From the NCBI RefSeq assembly GCF_030272615.1, contig NC_081407.1:438991230-439055229 (forward strand): a stretch of DNA of 64,000 nt, given 5' to 3'. Positions 38,124-48,337 of the stretch are shown one piece after another (position 1 is the first letter of the stretch; every line of letters starts with the position of its first letter). The position numbers were made by a program, and so were the translations under genes. The notes under the pieces were generated by a model. That model did not search any database, was not told where the DNA came from, and saw only the letters and a list, made by a program, of their open reading frames with translations. The stretch is from Cryptomeria japonica (Eukaryota > Streptophyta > Pinopsida > Cupressales > Cupressaceae).

Positions 38124-39385
38124 GGCAGCAAAAAGAAAGGAACACAAGAGTACAAAAGCACAAGAGACACCTCCCCAAATTCAATCAATCAAAGCACCCC
38201 CCCAAAATGATGATTTTGGCACTTTATATGTAGTGCATGTACAATAGGCCACTTGCAAATAGTGGCAAGGTGGACTTCTGATTTTGTTTTAAAACTACTC
38301 CAATAGACTGAGAACTACAATGCAAAAGACCAACAAGATAGATCTATGCAATACAAGTGCCAAATTAGCCAAAAAAAGACCATATGTTGAAAGTACAATT
38401 TCTACCCAAAATTTCTACAAAATGATAGCATATTATGAGAGTAGAAAAAAAATTATGCACTTTCAAAAAAATGACACCTGAAAAGGAGTTCGTATGAGCC
38501 CAAATGGAGTCCCGGAAGTTGCAGAAAGGGGGATTGGACAAGTACAGTCACAAAAACTGAGATTTTTGAAAAAATTCCATCAAAATCAGAAAATAATTCA
38601 ACCACGAGAAAAAACATGAAAAATTAGCCCATTTCAAAAAAAATTGCATAAAAAAAGGAGCAAAAATGAGCAAGATATGGTCATTTGAAGTTAAACTGCA
38701 AAATCAAAAAGCTCAACGAAGGGGGCCTACCAAATTTTCAAAAAAATGATGATGTCAGCAAAATGTGAGCCTAAATTTGACGACTGTATGACCATTGTGA
38801 AAACTTCACCTCCTGGCTGACTAGGTGTTTGTATTGTACGTACTGCTGACGTCGCGCTATCTGGTTGGCCAAAAAAGCTAACGTGGTAGTACAAAATGAT
38901 GACATGGCTATACGGTACTGGTGAAGTGGTGCTGACGTGTTGTGTCGATGTGGTAGCCAATTGGGCTGCTGACTGGGTAGTGACTCGACTGCTGAATGGT
39001 GGCTGGTGTGCCAGGGGCTGACGTGGCGGACGAGGTGGCAAAGAGGGTCCCTGCAGGCGAACACGGTTGGGATGTCATCGAGAAGCAGGAGAAGGCAAAT
39101 GGGAAGGATGGGACAGTGTCGGAGATAGAGGTGTCGGTAGGGCCACAGCAGAAGGCAGCCACGATAGATGGTGATGAGTTTAGTACCGATAGCGAGCCGT
39201 CAGTGTTCGGAGGAGCCGCCGGTGCTAGGAGGAAGGGCTTCAATGGAGTTGTTGGTGCTAGCAGAGTAGCCGTGAGTAGGAAAAATGGGAGCCGAAGGAC
39301 TGTGGGGGCCGACCGGGGTGGTGGCGGTATGGTCCCTGCCAAAAAACAATTCTATAGTACGGCGATGAAATTGATATTAAAATAA
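38124..39385. other. Unassigned stretch with GC-rich island
   Basis: Beyond the start of H gag. From about 38820 to 39350 the G+C content is clearly above its surroundings, with repeated TGACGTGG-like words. Overlapping open frames exist on both strands: plus 38996-39385, Gly, Val and Lys-rich; minus 38908-39342, Pro, Ser and Thr-rich. Neither shows a known domain. It may be a retroelement leader or an LTR remnant, or a fragment of a host gene. No call made. Confidence 0.35.
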
Positions 39386-40690
39386 AAATACTATTTTTAC
39401 CTTCATGATTTAAGTCTCATTGTGTCCTAACTCCACTGTTCCTGGTTGCAAATGGTGTGCTCTCAGACAAGCATTGATAGCTTCCAAGATGGCATATGAA
39501 GAATGAACCGATAACTGATACTATGATATGCAATACTAAATGATTGTGCTAAATAAGAAATGCTAAATTGTTCCAAGATTAAAACTCACAGATGCATAAG
39601 TTTTCACAAATCGTTAGCTTGAAAACTCACTTGAATACTAACTCTTTCTCAACTCAAACTCTTGATTTTATGGACTTTGAGAGGATAAGATGGTGTGGCC
39701 TAGATCAATGGCCATGATCAATCTGCAGATTTGGATGGTTGTGAGAAAAGGTGAAGGTTGAGAGAAAGGGGGAAGGAGAATAAAAGTGTCACTCATCTCA
39801 CCTTGACTGGGTTGCTAACTGAGGGAATCTAGGGATGGTTGGAGAAGATTTAGGCATGAGCGGACAAGTGGACTCAAGTCCTTCCTAAGATATAGGGATG
39901 TTGGAGGGAATATAGAAGAAAATTTAATAAATATGTATACGTACACAATATTTCATTAAATTTAGAGGTTGGAGATAAATGATGAATGAATATTTAAGAA
40001 ATATTAATATCTTTAGCCACATGTTTGATGACTTGGCAAAGGAAAGATGAAGTGGAGATGGAAGGTGAGTTGAAAAAGGGATTTAAATAATTTAGAAATT
40101 ATTTAATATTTGAGACTATATGATAAAAGAATAATCATTAAATATTAGATATTCAAATGATTGGAGGAAATAATTAAATATTTATATATTTAATTAATTA
40201 GAGGAATATGATAAATGAATTAATTAATAGAAAGACATGAAATGAATTAAATAAATTAATCTTTTCATATTAACTATTTAATAGAAGAATAATTATTAAA
40301 TAAATATAAAATATTTATTTAATCACTCATAACCATTTTTATGTGTATACATTTTGGCCCTCTTTGAAATGATGTTGAGACAACATTGTTTCAAAGATTA
40401 AGTCAAGTCTCGATAATGTGCCTGATGAAGATTGAAAATCCTAATTGTGTGCCCCCTCGGGAGATTGATCGTGAAATTGTTTAAAAATTTGGATAAGTGA
40501 TTGATCTCACGATAATTGAAAAGGTCCTTCAATTAAATTTATTTATGAAAAATAAATATAATTGTCCCATTGAAAAACATTAATTACCCTTCCAAATAGT
40601 AAATATAAAATTAACCAAAGTTAATTTTAATTTCATTTGCATCGTTGGAAGCTTGTGAAGAAATTATCTTGGTGAGGTGGCAAAATGGTG
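39386..40690. other. AT-rich region, possibly the 5' LTR of J
   Basis: No coding seen. Long runs of AATTAATT type sequence at 39960-40330. A TGG-initiated stretch at 40687 (TGGTGATCCCGTTGG) might be a primer site for J, which would make the region to its left an LTR. No second LTR copy is visible to test this. Confidence 0.3.
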
Positions 40691-40864
40691 ATCCCGTTGG
40701 AGAACCATCGATTTGAGCGCGTTCAATGATATCAACGACCTCCTGAGTATGGGTATCTGGTATGTACCTTATCCCAAGCCTGTTCGCAACTTGTCATACA
40801 ATTTTTCATGTTTGTTTGGCACATTTTTGGCTATTTTGAATTTTTGCGATTTTCGGCATCTTTG

Positions 40865-41114
40865 GTTAGCATTTTTGTTTATTTGTTAACGCTTTTGCAT
40901 GTAAAGTTAGCGCATCTGATATTTTTAGCGCATATGCTCGTTTTCTTAGTGCATTTGTGATGAATGTTAGCGCTTTTGTTTTGTCAGTGCTTTTGATTGT
41001 TCCACGCTTTTGTTCCAAGGTTTAGCACTTGTGTGAAAAAGGTTCATGCATATGTTCGATTTAGCACCTGTGTTGAATAGAATAGCGCTTTTGTTAAAAA
41101 GATTAGCGCTTGTA
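40865..41114 (+). repeat. Degenerate TTAGCGCTTTTG repeat array in J leader
   Basis: About 12 copies of a 12-bp word (TTAGCGC followed by TTTTG or ATATG) every 15-30 bp. The same array is present, inverted, in K at 63676-63976. Confidence 0.75.
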
Positions 41115-41550
41115 TTTCAAATGAATTTGTTTGATGTTGTTCATGTTAAAATTCACTTTGATGATTAGATTTAGGCATTTTGATGCGCAATTGTGATGAG
41201 TAGGTACTTGATTGATTGATTTGATCATGTTGATTGGTAGGATAAACGATTGATTGATTTGATTTGATTGAATAGATTAGCTCTAAGAAATTGATTTAAT
41301 TTCTGATGAAGAGCATAGTAGAGTTTGATTGAACTCAGTGATTGATAGAAAACCATGATTGATAGGTTTAGATTGATTTGATAGCCTGATTTGCTTCATT
41401 TGAAAAGATTTACAAATTGTTGATGTGATAGATTAGCGATCTCTTTGATTTGATAGATAAATGAATGATGATTGATCGAATTCTCTTAGTAAACAGGAGA
41501 AACTTGATGTTCTCCAGTGTCAGGAGAAATTCCCAATGATGTAGCACTTA

Positions 41551-43584
41551 GTGCTAGAGCTTACACAGGTAGAGGTGAGACATATAGATGCCTGCAGATT
41601 ACGCAACTTATTATACATGCTTGATATTACCCATAATAGGGGATTGTTGATAGCTTTAGCCGAGAGATGGCATAGCGAGCATAACACTTTCCACCTGCCC
41701 ACGGTTGAGATTAGTGTGATGCTTGAGGATGTCTACAGGATTCTCCACATCCCAGTGACCTGTGAATTAGTTCAGTACAATTTGCAGGATCGTGGAGGGA
41801 CAATGGCTTGCAGAGCCCTATTTGGTGATGAGAGCATTTCGAGAGGAGAGATCCGATGGGAGGATATGATTATGTATTAGGAGACTCTCCCTGTGATTCT
41901 TATAGGTTTGATTGGAGGATTTATCTATCTAGACAGGAGATCTCAAGGTTTTGTTGTTGGGTGGGGTGAGATTCTTTAGAGCATGATGCAGTATCGGACT
42001 CAATATGCATGGTATGTTTGTTTGCTCGCTCATTTGTATCATGATCTTCATTAGGTTGTTTTCGATAAGAGTGCTAGTCTGTCGACAGGATGTACACTTT
42101 TTCAAATCTGGTGTTGGGAGCACATTTTTATTACGCGGCCTATTCATCATAGAGTTCATGGTGAGAGGCAGCCATATGTTTATTTGTATGCAGGTATCCT
42201 TACTCAGCATAAGTTGGGTAAGATGGAGTATTGGTGTTGGGTTCTTGATTCACTGGATAGTGTTATTTGGAGACCTTATATTGATTGTGAGCCATGGATG
42301 GATGATGCACAGACATTACCATTTATTATATAGAGTAGATATCTCATTGGTCAGACTCCATACATTGTTGAGAGATAGTTGATTAGTCACATTCTGAGAC
42401 AGTTTGGTATCATTTAGCCTATGCCTACTGGTGTCACGATATATGCACGACAGTATAGAGATAGGTGAGATTGGGGATCATCTTTGTCATTTGAGATAGA
42501 ACATGCAGAGTTTTTGGCTACTCCTAGGGTGGCTTATGATATGAGATTGCACATTCTAGATCCTGGGTTTACTGCAGATTATGCTCAGTACATACTTACA
42601 CACTTGTTTCCTTGTATTACTGATCTAGCAGACCCTCCTCCCAGCTCAAGAGATGAGGATGATGATTTAGATGATCCTATTATTAGGAGATGGAGATGGA
42701 GATGAGATCTTATAGTTTCTCAGGAGGCTGGAGGGGATGGAGATGAGGGAGGAGATGGAGGTGGTGGCGGTAGGAGACCCGGATGGAGAGGAGGTGAATT
42801 TAGAGTCTGTGGAGGACCGTTTGGACCAATTGGCAAGATTGGGAGACCACTTCCTATGGGTGGGAGAAAGGTAGGATAGATTGGGAGGGATATTGGCAAG
42901 GCAGTGATGAGATCACTGAGAGGGTTACCCTCTATAGGAGGAGGTAGGATGACTGGACGAGATGAGGGTTCCAAGAGAGGCATTGATTTTGGTCACATTC
43001 AGCCAGACCCTAGGGTTATTGCAGCTCATGGTGGAGAGGATGAGGATCTAGAGGATGATGTTCCATTCATTAGACGACGGGTTCTGAGAGCTACTCAGAC
43101 TGAGATTCCAGCAAGTGGATAGGGAGGTGGTGATGAGGGGATCGGGGGTCATGTGCCTCAGTAGGATGTGCTAGAGCAGGATATCATGGATAGTCTTAGA
43201 GCATAGATAGATCAGCTTAGAGAACATGTATAGACATTCATTATAGAGAGAGATAGAGTTGTTAGTAGAAAGTAGGATACTCAAGGCCTCCTTGATCACA
43301 TTCAGCAGGTTGGACCGGGCACTCTCTCAACTGATATTGTTAGAGCACTAGTTTGGGCCAGGAAGGAAACTTCCCATTAGCAACGATTATATGAGGATTT
43401 AGTTGCGGAGAGCTAGAGAGCAGGTAGCTATCATACCACCATGAGGATGGATACTAGCAGTGGTGGAGTCATGGGACCTCCTCAGAGGAGTGGTGATCTT
43501 GTGAGATAGGCATCTGGAGGATCTTCTCACCCACAGCCACAGAGATGGATAGAGTCAGGTGGTAGTGCTACAGGACAACCTTGA
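41551..43584 (+). pseudogene. Plant mobile domain (PMD) protein of J, TAG-riddled
   Basis: One reading frame of 678 codons without frameshift. Residues 15-75 show the PMD (MAIN/MAIL-like, PF10536) pattern: LLIALAERWHSEHNTFHLP, then EISVMLEDVYRILHIPV. The middle is PMD-like (WVLDSLDSVIWRPY, PWMDDAQ); an acidic linker (SSRDEDDDLDDP) and Gly and Arg-rich tail follow. PMD proteins act in nuclear silencing and gene control and are also carried by transposable elements. Seventeen internal stops: 15 TAG and 2 TGA, none TAA. In the homologue K at least three of these codons are CAG (42052, 41977 and 42415 here). A likely true start is the ATG at 41536 or 41539, with another TAG just after it. The last TGA at 43582 may be the natural end or one more change. 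Confidence 0.8.
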
Positions 43585-45322
43585 CTTGACTTTGTATTGA
43601 TGAGGCACTTGTACTTTTGATTCGATATCATTATATACTTGGACTTTTATTGTTTTACGGTGATCTATATGCAGACATAGACTCTATATGATGATCTTTT
43701 ATTGTGCATGTTACTCTATTTTATGATGCTGATCTATATGCATTGATTATATGGATGATTTTATGATATTTTCTCTTCATTATGATGATTCTTTATATGA
43801 TGATGAAATGATAAATGCTTTTGATTTTTTATTTTGATGACCTTGGATGCAAATGAAAATGATTACTCACTTAAATAATATGTTTTTTAATTTTTATATG
43901 TAATGCTTATAATGATTATGAATCTAAGTGCAAAGATGCAACTAAATGATCTTTAATGAACTTTTAATGATAATGCAAATAATAATGATGATACACTACA
44001 TGATTAATGAAATGTACTTAATTGAATGCAAACTAATGAAATGATTAAAATGCAACTAAATAAAATGGATGATGATTAAAATGATTCTAAAAATGAATGA
44101 ACCTATAATGATCAAATGCAAATTATTTTTGTTTGTCCAAGTATACTCAATCTTTATTCATGATCGTTGATCTGTGAATGAAATGAAATGCTTATAATGC
44201 AATTGATATTGAATGCTTATAATGCAGATGAATAATAAGCTAATCTAAAAATGATCTAACTAAAAATGATACTACCATTCTTCATATGTTATCTTGTAGC
44301 AGTGTTTGATTTCATCATTGAGCTTTAAAATGTTGTAAGAAAATACAAGGAACTTGACATAATGATCCAAGCTAACCTGAGTATTTCTTACATGGATTTT
44401 GATATAGAAAGTTAATAAAAGAAACTTGATATAATGAATCAAGTTGATTTGATTATTTCTTGCAGAACAGACAAGGATTATCCCCTTTCATGCATGACTT
44501 GGAACGTCCTCGTTGATCTTTTTCTGATCATATCCTTATACAAGTACATACCTTAATAAGAAATAAACCACAGACAACAATCAAAGAAAATAATCATGCC
44601 CCATCATAGCTTCTCTAATCATGGACATCCTTGAGTCGCATAGAGTACATTATTAGCAATAAAATCAAGAAATAAACATTGAATATTGTAGGTCATTCAC
44701 ATGTTTTCATGGTCATTAACTGATATAATCATCTTGATGAATGATATTTGATAATCCTTTATTACTTGCTGGTTGATTCTTCATTTTCTGAGTTTCACAA
44801 TTCAGTTGTTATAAGACACCTTGATCTTCGTTGCTTTGTTGCTCGTTATCTGTTTCAAAACCGTTTTGGATTTTCAAAGATTCAAAAGATCACCTTAGCA
44901 AAAAGAATTAGGATTTTTCCCCAGCTTAAACAAAACTTTATTATGGATGTATGAATTGATCAGATCCAAATCATGGAGGGATACAAATGCAGATTGATTG
45001 ATTCTGATAAAATCTAAGATAGTGACTACGACAAGTATGTAAAAGATTGATAATTGTTGGTAAGCTGCATATTTCTTGCTAAATGGTTCAGAGAAATAGA
45101 TGTGAAGGATGGAATGGATAAGCTAAGATAGATGGAAGTGATAGATGTGATAGGATGGAGTGGATAAGTGCGCAAAGCGATCTCATAGATGCAAGAACTC
45201 ACTTTTTTAGATAGCGCATGTTTACCAGGTTTTTACCATCTAAATTGATTGCATTTTTCCTTTTCTTTTTTGTATTTTGATTTTTAATGCCTTTTATTGA
45301 TGATTTTCCAGGACTTTAAATC
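43585..45322. other. Low-complexity region between J and K
   Basis: About 1.7 kb, rich in ATGA and AATG words (43790-44240), with stops in all frames. The right part (44930-45322) should hold the 3' noncoding part of K on the minus strand. I cannot define an LTR edge. Confidence 0.4.
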
Positions 45323-46005
45323 TCAAGCATAGAATTTCTTGATATGAATAGAATTGATAGGTTCATCAAACCAATCACCTTCAGGGGAAAATAACTTGTA
45401 TTCTCTTGAGCCATATGTTGCTACTATGACAAAAGGACCTAACCAATTTGGTTCAAATTTACCCTTCTTTTCTTTGTCTTGCTGATTTCTTGGATTCTCC
45501 CTTAGAACTATATTTCCAATATGAAAAATTGCATGGCTTGATTCTGTGATTATAACTTCTTTCTATTCTCTGTTGATATACTTTTAAATGATCTGTTGTA
45601 TTTTGGCGACATTCCTAGATCAGCTCAAGTTATTGAAGTCTAGAGACTCGTTGTTCTTCCTCTGGTATAAGACCTTTCAAGGAAACCCATAGAGAAGGTA
45701 TCTCTAATTCTATGGGTAATATGGCTTTTGATCCATAGACTAAGCAATATGGAGTTACCCCCGTTGGTGTGCGGATGCTGGTTCGGTATGTCCAAAGAGC
45801 AGGATTTAGTTGAATGTGCCAGTCTTTTCCAGCTTCATTGATTGTTTTCTTCAAGATTTTCAAGATAGTCTTGTTTGATGCCTCATCTTGACCATTTCCT
45901 TGTGGATAATATGGAGTAGAAAACCTATGTTGGATAAGAAATTTCTCACATAGTTCCTTCACATCTTGATTCTTAAATGGTCCTCCATTCTCAATGATCC
46001 CAATC
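45323..46005 (-). pseudogene. gypsy integrase C-terminal half, fused to PMD in K
   Basis: Minus strand from 46005: NGGPFKNQDVKELCEKFL is the part of a gypsy (Tat or Athila-like) integrase that follows the second catalytic Asp, then STPYYPQGNGQDEASNK (Glu kept; D for the usual A), WTYRTSIRTPTG, and the C-terminal WLGPFVIV and IKKFYA with TGA at 45323. One or two stops lie near 45630-45530. The first half of integrase and all of RT are missing: the sequence is joined, in frame, to the end of the PMD gene. The join lies in a shared GGAGGACC word. Confidence 0.8.
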
Positions 46006-47309
46006 CTGCCAACCGATCCAAACGGTCCTCCATGGACTCTCAATCGACCTCCTCTCTGTCCAGGTCTCCTACCGCCACCACCTACATCTCCACCCTCATC
46101 TGCATCCCCTCCGACCTCCTGAGTAGCTCTAATCTCTCATCTTTGTATCTATCTCCTGATTATAGGATCATCTAAATCATCATCCTCATCTCCTGAGCTG
46201 GGAGGAGGGTCTGCTGTATCGATAATACAAGGAAATGGGTGTGCAAGTATGTACTGAGCATAATCTGCAGTAACCCCAGGATCTACAATATGCAATCTCA
46301 TATCATAAGCCACCCTAGGAGTAGCCAAAAACTGTGCATGTGTTATCTCAAATGACAAAGATTGTCCCCAATCTCACCTATCTCAATATCATCGTGCATA
46401 TATCGTGACACCAGTAGGCATAGGCTGAATGATACCAAACTATCTCAGAATGCGACTAATCAATTGTTGCTCAACAATGTATGGAGTCTGACCAATGAGA
46501 TTTCTACTCTCCATAATAAATGGTAATGTTTGTGCATCATCCATCCATGGCTCACAATCGATATAAGGTCTCCAAATAACACTATCCAGTGAATCAAGAA
46601 CCCAACGCCAATACTCCATCTTACCCAGCCTATGCTGAGTAAGGATACCTACATACAAATAAACATATGGCTACCTCTCACCACGAACTTTATCATGTAT
46701 AGGCCGCGTAATAGCAATGTGCTCCCAGCACTAGATCTGCAAAAGTGTGCATCCTGTCAACATAATAGCATTGTCATCGAAAACAACCTGATGAAGATCA
46801 CGATACAAATGAGCGAGCATACAAACACCCCATGCATATCGAGTCCGATGTTGCATCATGCTCTGAAAAATTTCACCCCACCCAACAGCAAAAGCTCAAG
46901 ATCTCCTATCTGGACAGATGAATCCCTCAATCAAACCTACAAGAATCATAGGGAGAGTCTCGTAATACATAATCATATCCTCCCATCAAATCTCTCCTCT
47001 CAAAATGCTCTCATCACCAAATATGGGTCTACAAGCCTTTGTCCCTCCACGATCCTAAAAATCATACTGAACTAACTCACAGGTCACTAGGATGTGGAGA
47101 ATCTTGTATACATCCTCAAGTGTCACACTAATCTCAATCGTCGGCAGGTGGAATGTGTTATGATTGCTATGCCATCTCTCAGCTAAAGTTGTCAACAATC
47201 CCCTATTATGGGTAATATCAGGCTTGTACAACAAGTGGCGTAATCCATATGCATCTATATGTCTCAACTCTACTTGTGTAAGCTCTGACACTAAGTGTCG
47301 CATCTCCAA
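46006..47309 (-). pseudogene. PMD protein of K, truncated and fused
   Basis: Inverted homologue of the J gene. Starts at ATG 47309 (MEMRHLVSELTQVE) and reads LLTTLAERWHSNHNTFHLP then EISVTLEDVYKILHILV. Blocks at 46440-46658 (WVLDSLDSVIWRPY, PWMDDAQTLPF) and 46149-46358 (FEITHAQFLATPRVAYDMR). It ends after a Gly and Arg-rich stretch with HGGPFGSVGRIG, then passes into integrase. It has fewer TAG stops than J but several TGA (for example near 46370-46390) and frame breaks near 47050 and 46660. The J C-terminal 240 residues have no counterpart here. Confidence 0.8.
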
Positions 47310-47444
47310 GAATTTATCCTGACATTGGAAAACATCAAGTTTCTCTTGTTTACCAAGAGAATTTGATTAATCATCATTCATTTATCTATCAAATCAAAGA
47401 GATCGCTAATCTATCACATCAATAATTTGTAAATCTTTTCAAAT
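47310..47444 (-). other. 5' leader of K, proximal part
   Basis: Matches J from about 41400 to 41535 in reverse. The match stops at CAAAT, the insertion site of F, and resumes at 63389. Confidence 0.8.
47440..47444. repeat. Left target-site duplication of F (CAAAT)
   Basis: CAAAT before TGTTATCG; exact copy at 63389-63393. Uninterrupted J has a single CAAAT-containing site (ATTTG at about 41401 on the plus strand), which confirms the empty site. Confidence 0.92.
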
Positions 47445-47595
47445 TGTTATCGCGTCATTTATTCCTCATGAGAAGAGCGAGTCATCCTTTAAGATTTTCA
47501 GTTGGAGTCCAAATATTTCTTGTGATACCTCGGTTCAAGTCCTTAGTACGTCTGTAAATCCTTTTTCAATCATAAAAGTCAAGTTTAGATAATTG

Positions 47596-47935
47596 GTTGA
47601 ACTCTGTGAACATGTTGAACTATTTTGAACCAGGTTCAACAGGTTCATTTAGGTTCCTAGGTGTTCAGGGAGGTTTTTCATACTAATATTTTCTCTAAGT
47701 GTCTTGCAGCGGCTCTCTAAAAGTTTCTTGTTCGGTGATATGTTACTTTATTTCTCTTCGGGTTTTGAACTCATTGAACCAAATTCAAGAGGTTCAAACA
47801 TGTTCAACATGTTCAATATAGCACAAGTGGTCGGCAGCTTGATATTATTTGTTTTCTCGGCAAAATTCTCCTTGAGCGTGGCGTACATCTTGAACTACTT
47901 GAACGCCCATGAAGTCTATTTAGGATGTTCATATG
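47596..47935. promoter_or_regulatory. Cluster of TGAAC/GTTCA words in LTR of F
   Basis: I count 8 TGAAC and 7 GTTCA within about 340 bp, including GAACCAGGTTC, a near-perfect palindrome, and three CATGTTCA. Most are kept in the 3' LTR (58583-58935). Its position upstream of the LTR frame suggests a regulatory region; binding factor unknown. Confidence 0.45.
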
Positions 47936-48337
47936 TGTTTGAAGTTGGTGGGTCTCGTGGGTTTTAATGATTTGATGGTGCATTCATTGCCAAATATGAG
48001 AAGGCAGAACCATGTCTTAAGTGACGTCAATCCTTGGTTTTTCGAAGTAATTGATCATTTTGGGAACTGGCGGTTACCTCAAAAATGCCGCCATGCGTTC
48101 AATGCATACATGCGATGTCTAATCCATAAACTCAACACACTCAGACTGAAAATTGGAATTATTGCATTCAATGTTACCATATCATTGCCTTCAGTAATAA
48201 GCTATGAAGGATTGTTAGTGCTCCACATTTGTTCCTCGCTGTTGTGTCTTTGTTTTTCTTGGATAGGAGTCTTGTTTGCTGCTAGCCATCATCTGGTTGT
48301 TCAACTATGAAGGTGAGTATTTTTCCTGTCCTCTCTA

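Noticed and set aside
41551-43584. TAG reassigned to Gln in a functional PMD gene
   Set aside because: K has CAG at several of these positions, and F LTR copies show CAG/TAG and CGA/TGA differences, so decay explains it better.
47704-48310. Short frames upstream of the LTR gene in F as its N-terminus
   Set aside because: In other frames, hydrophobic by chance, and overlapping the TGAAC/GTTCA cluster; no continuous join to 48338.
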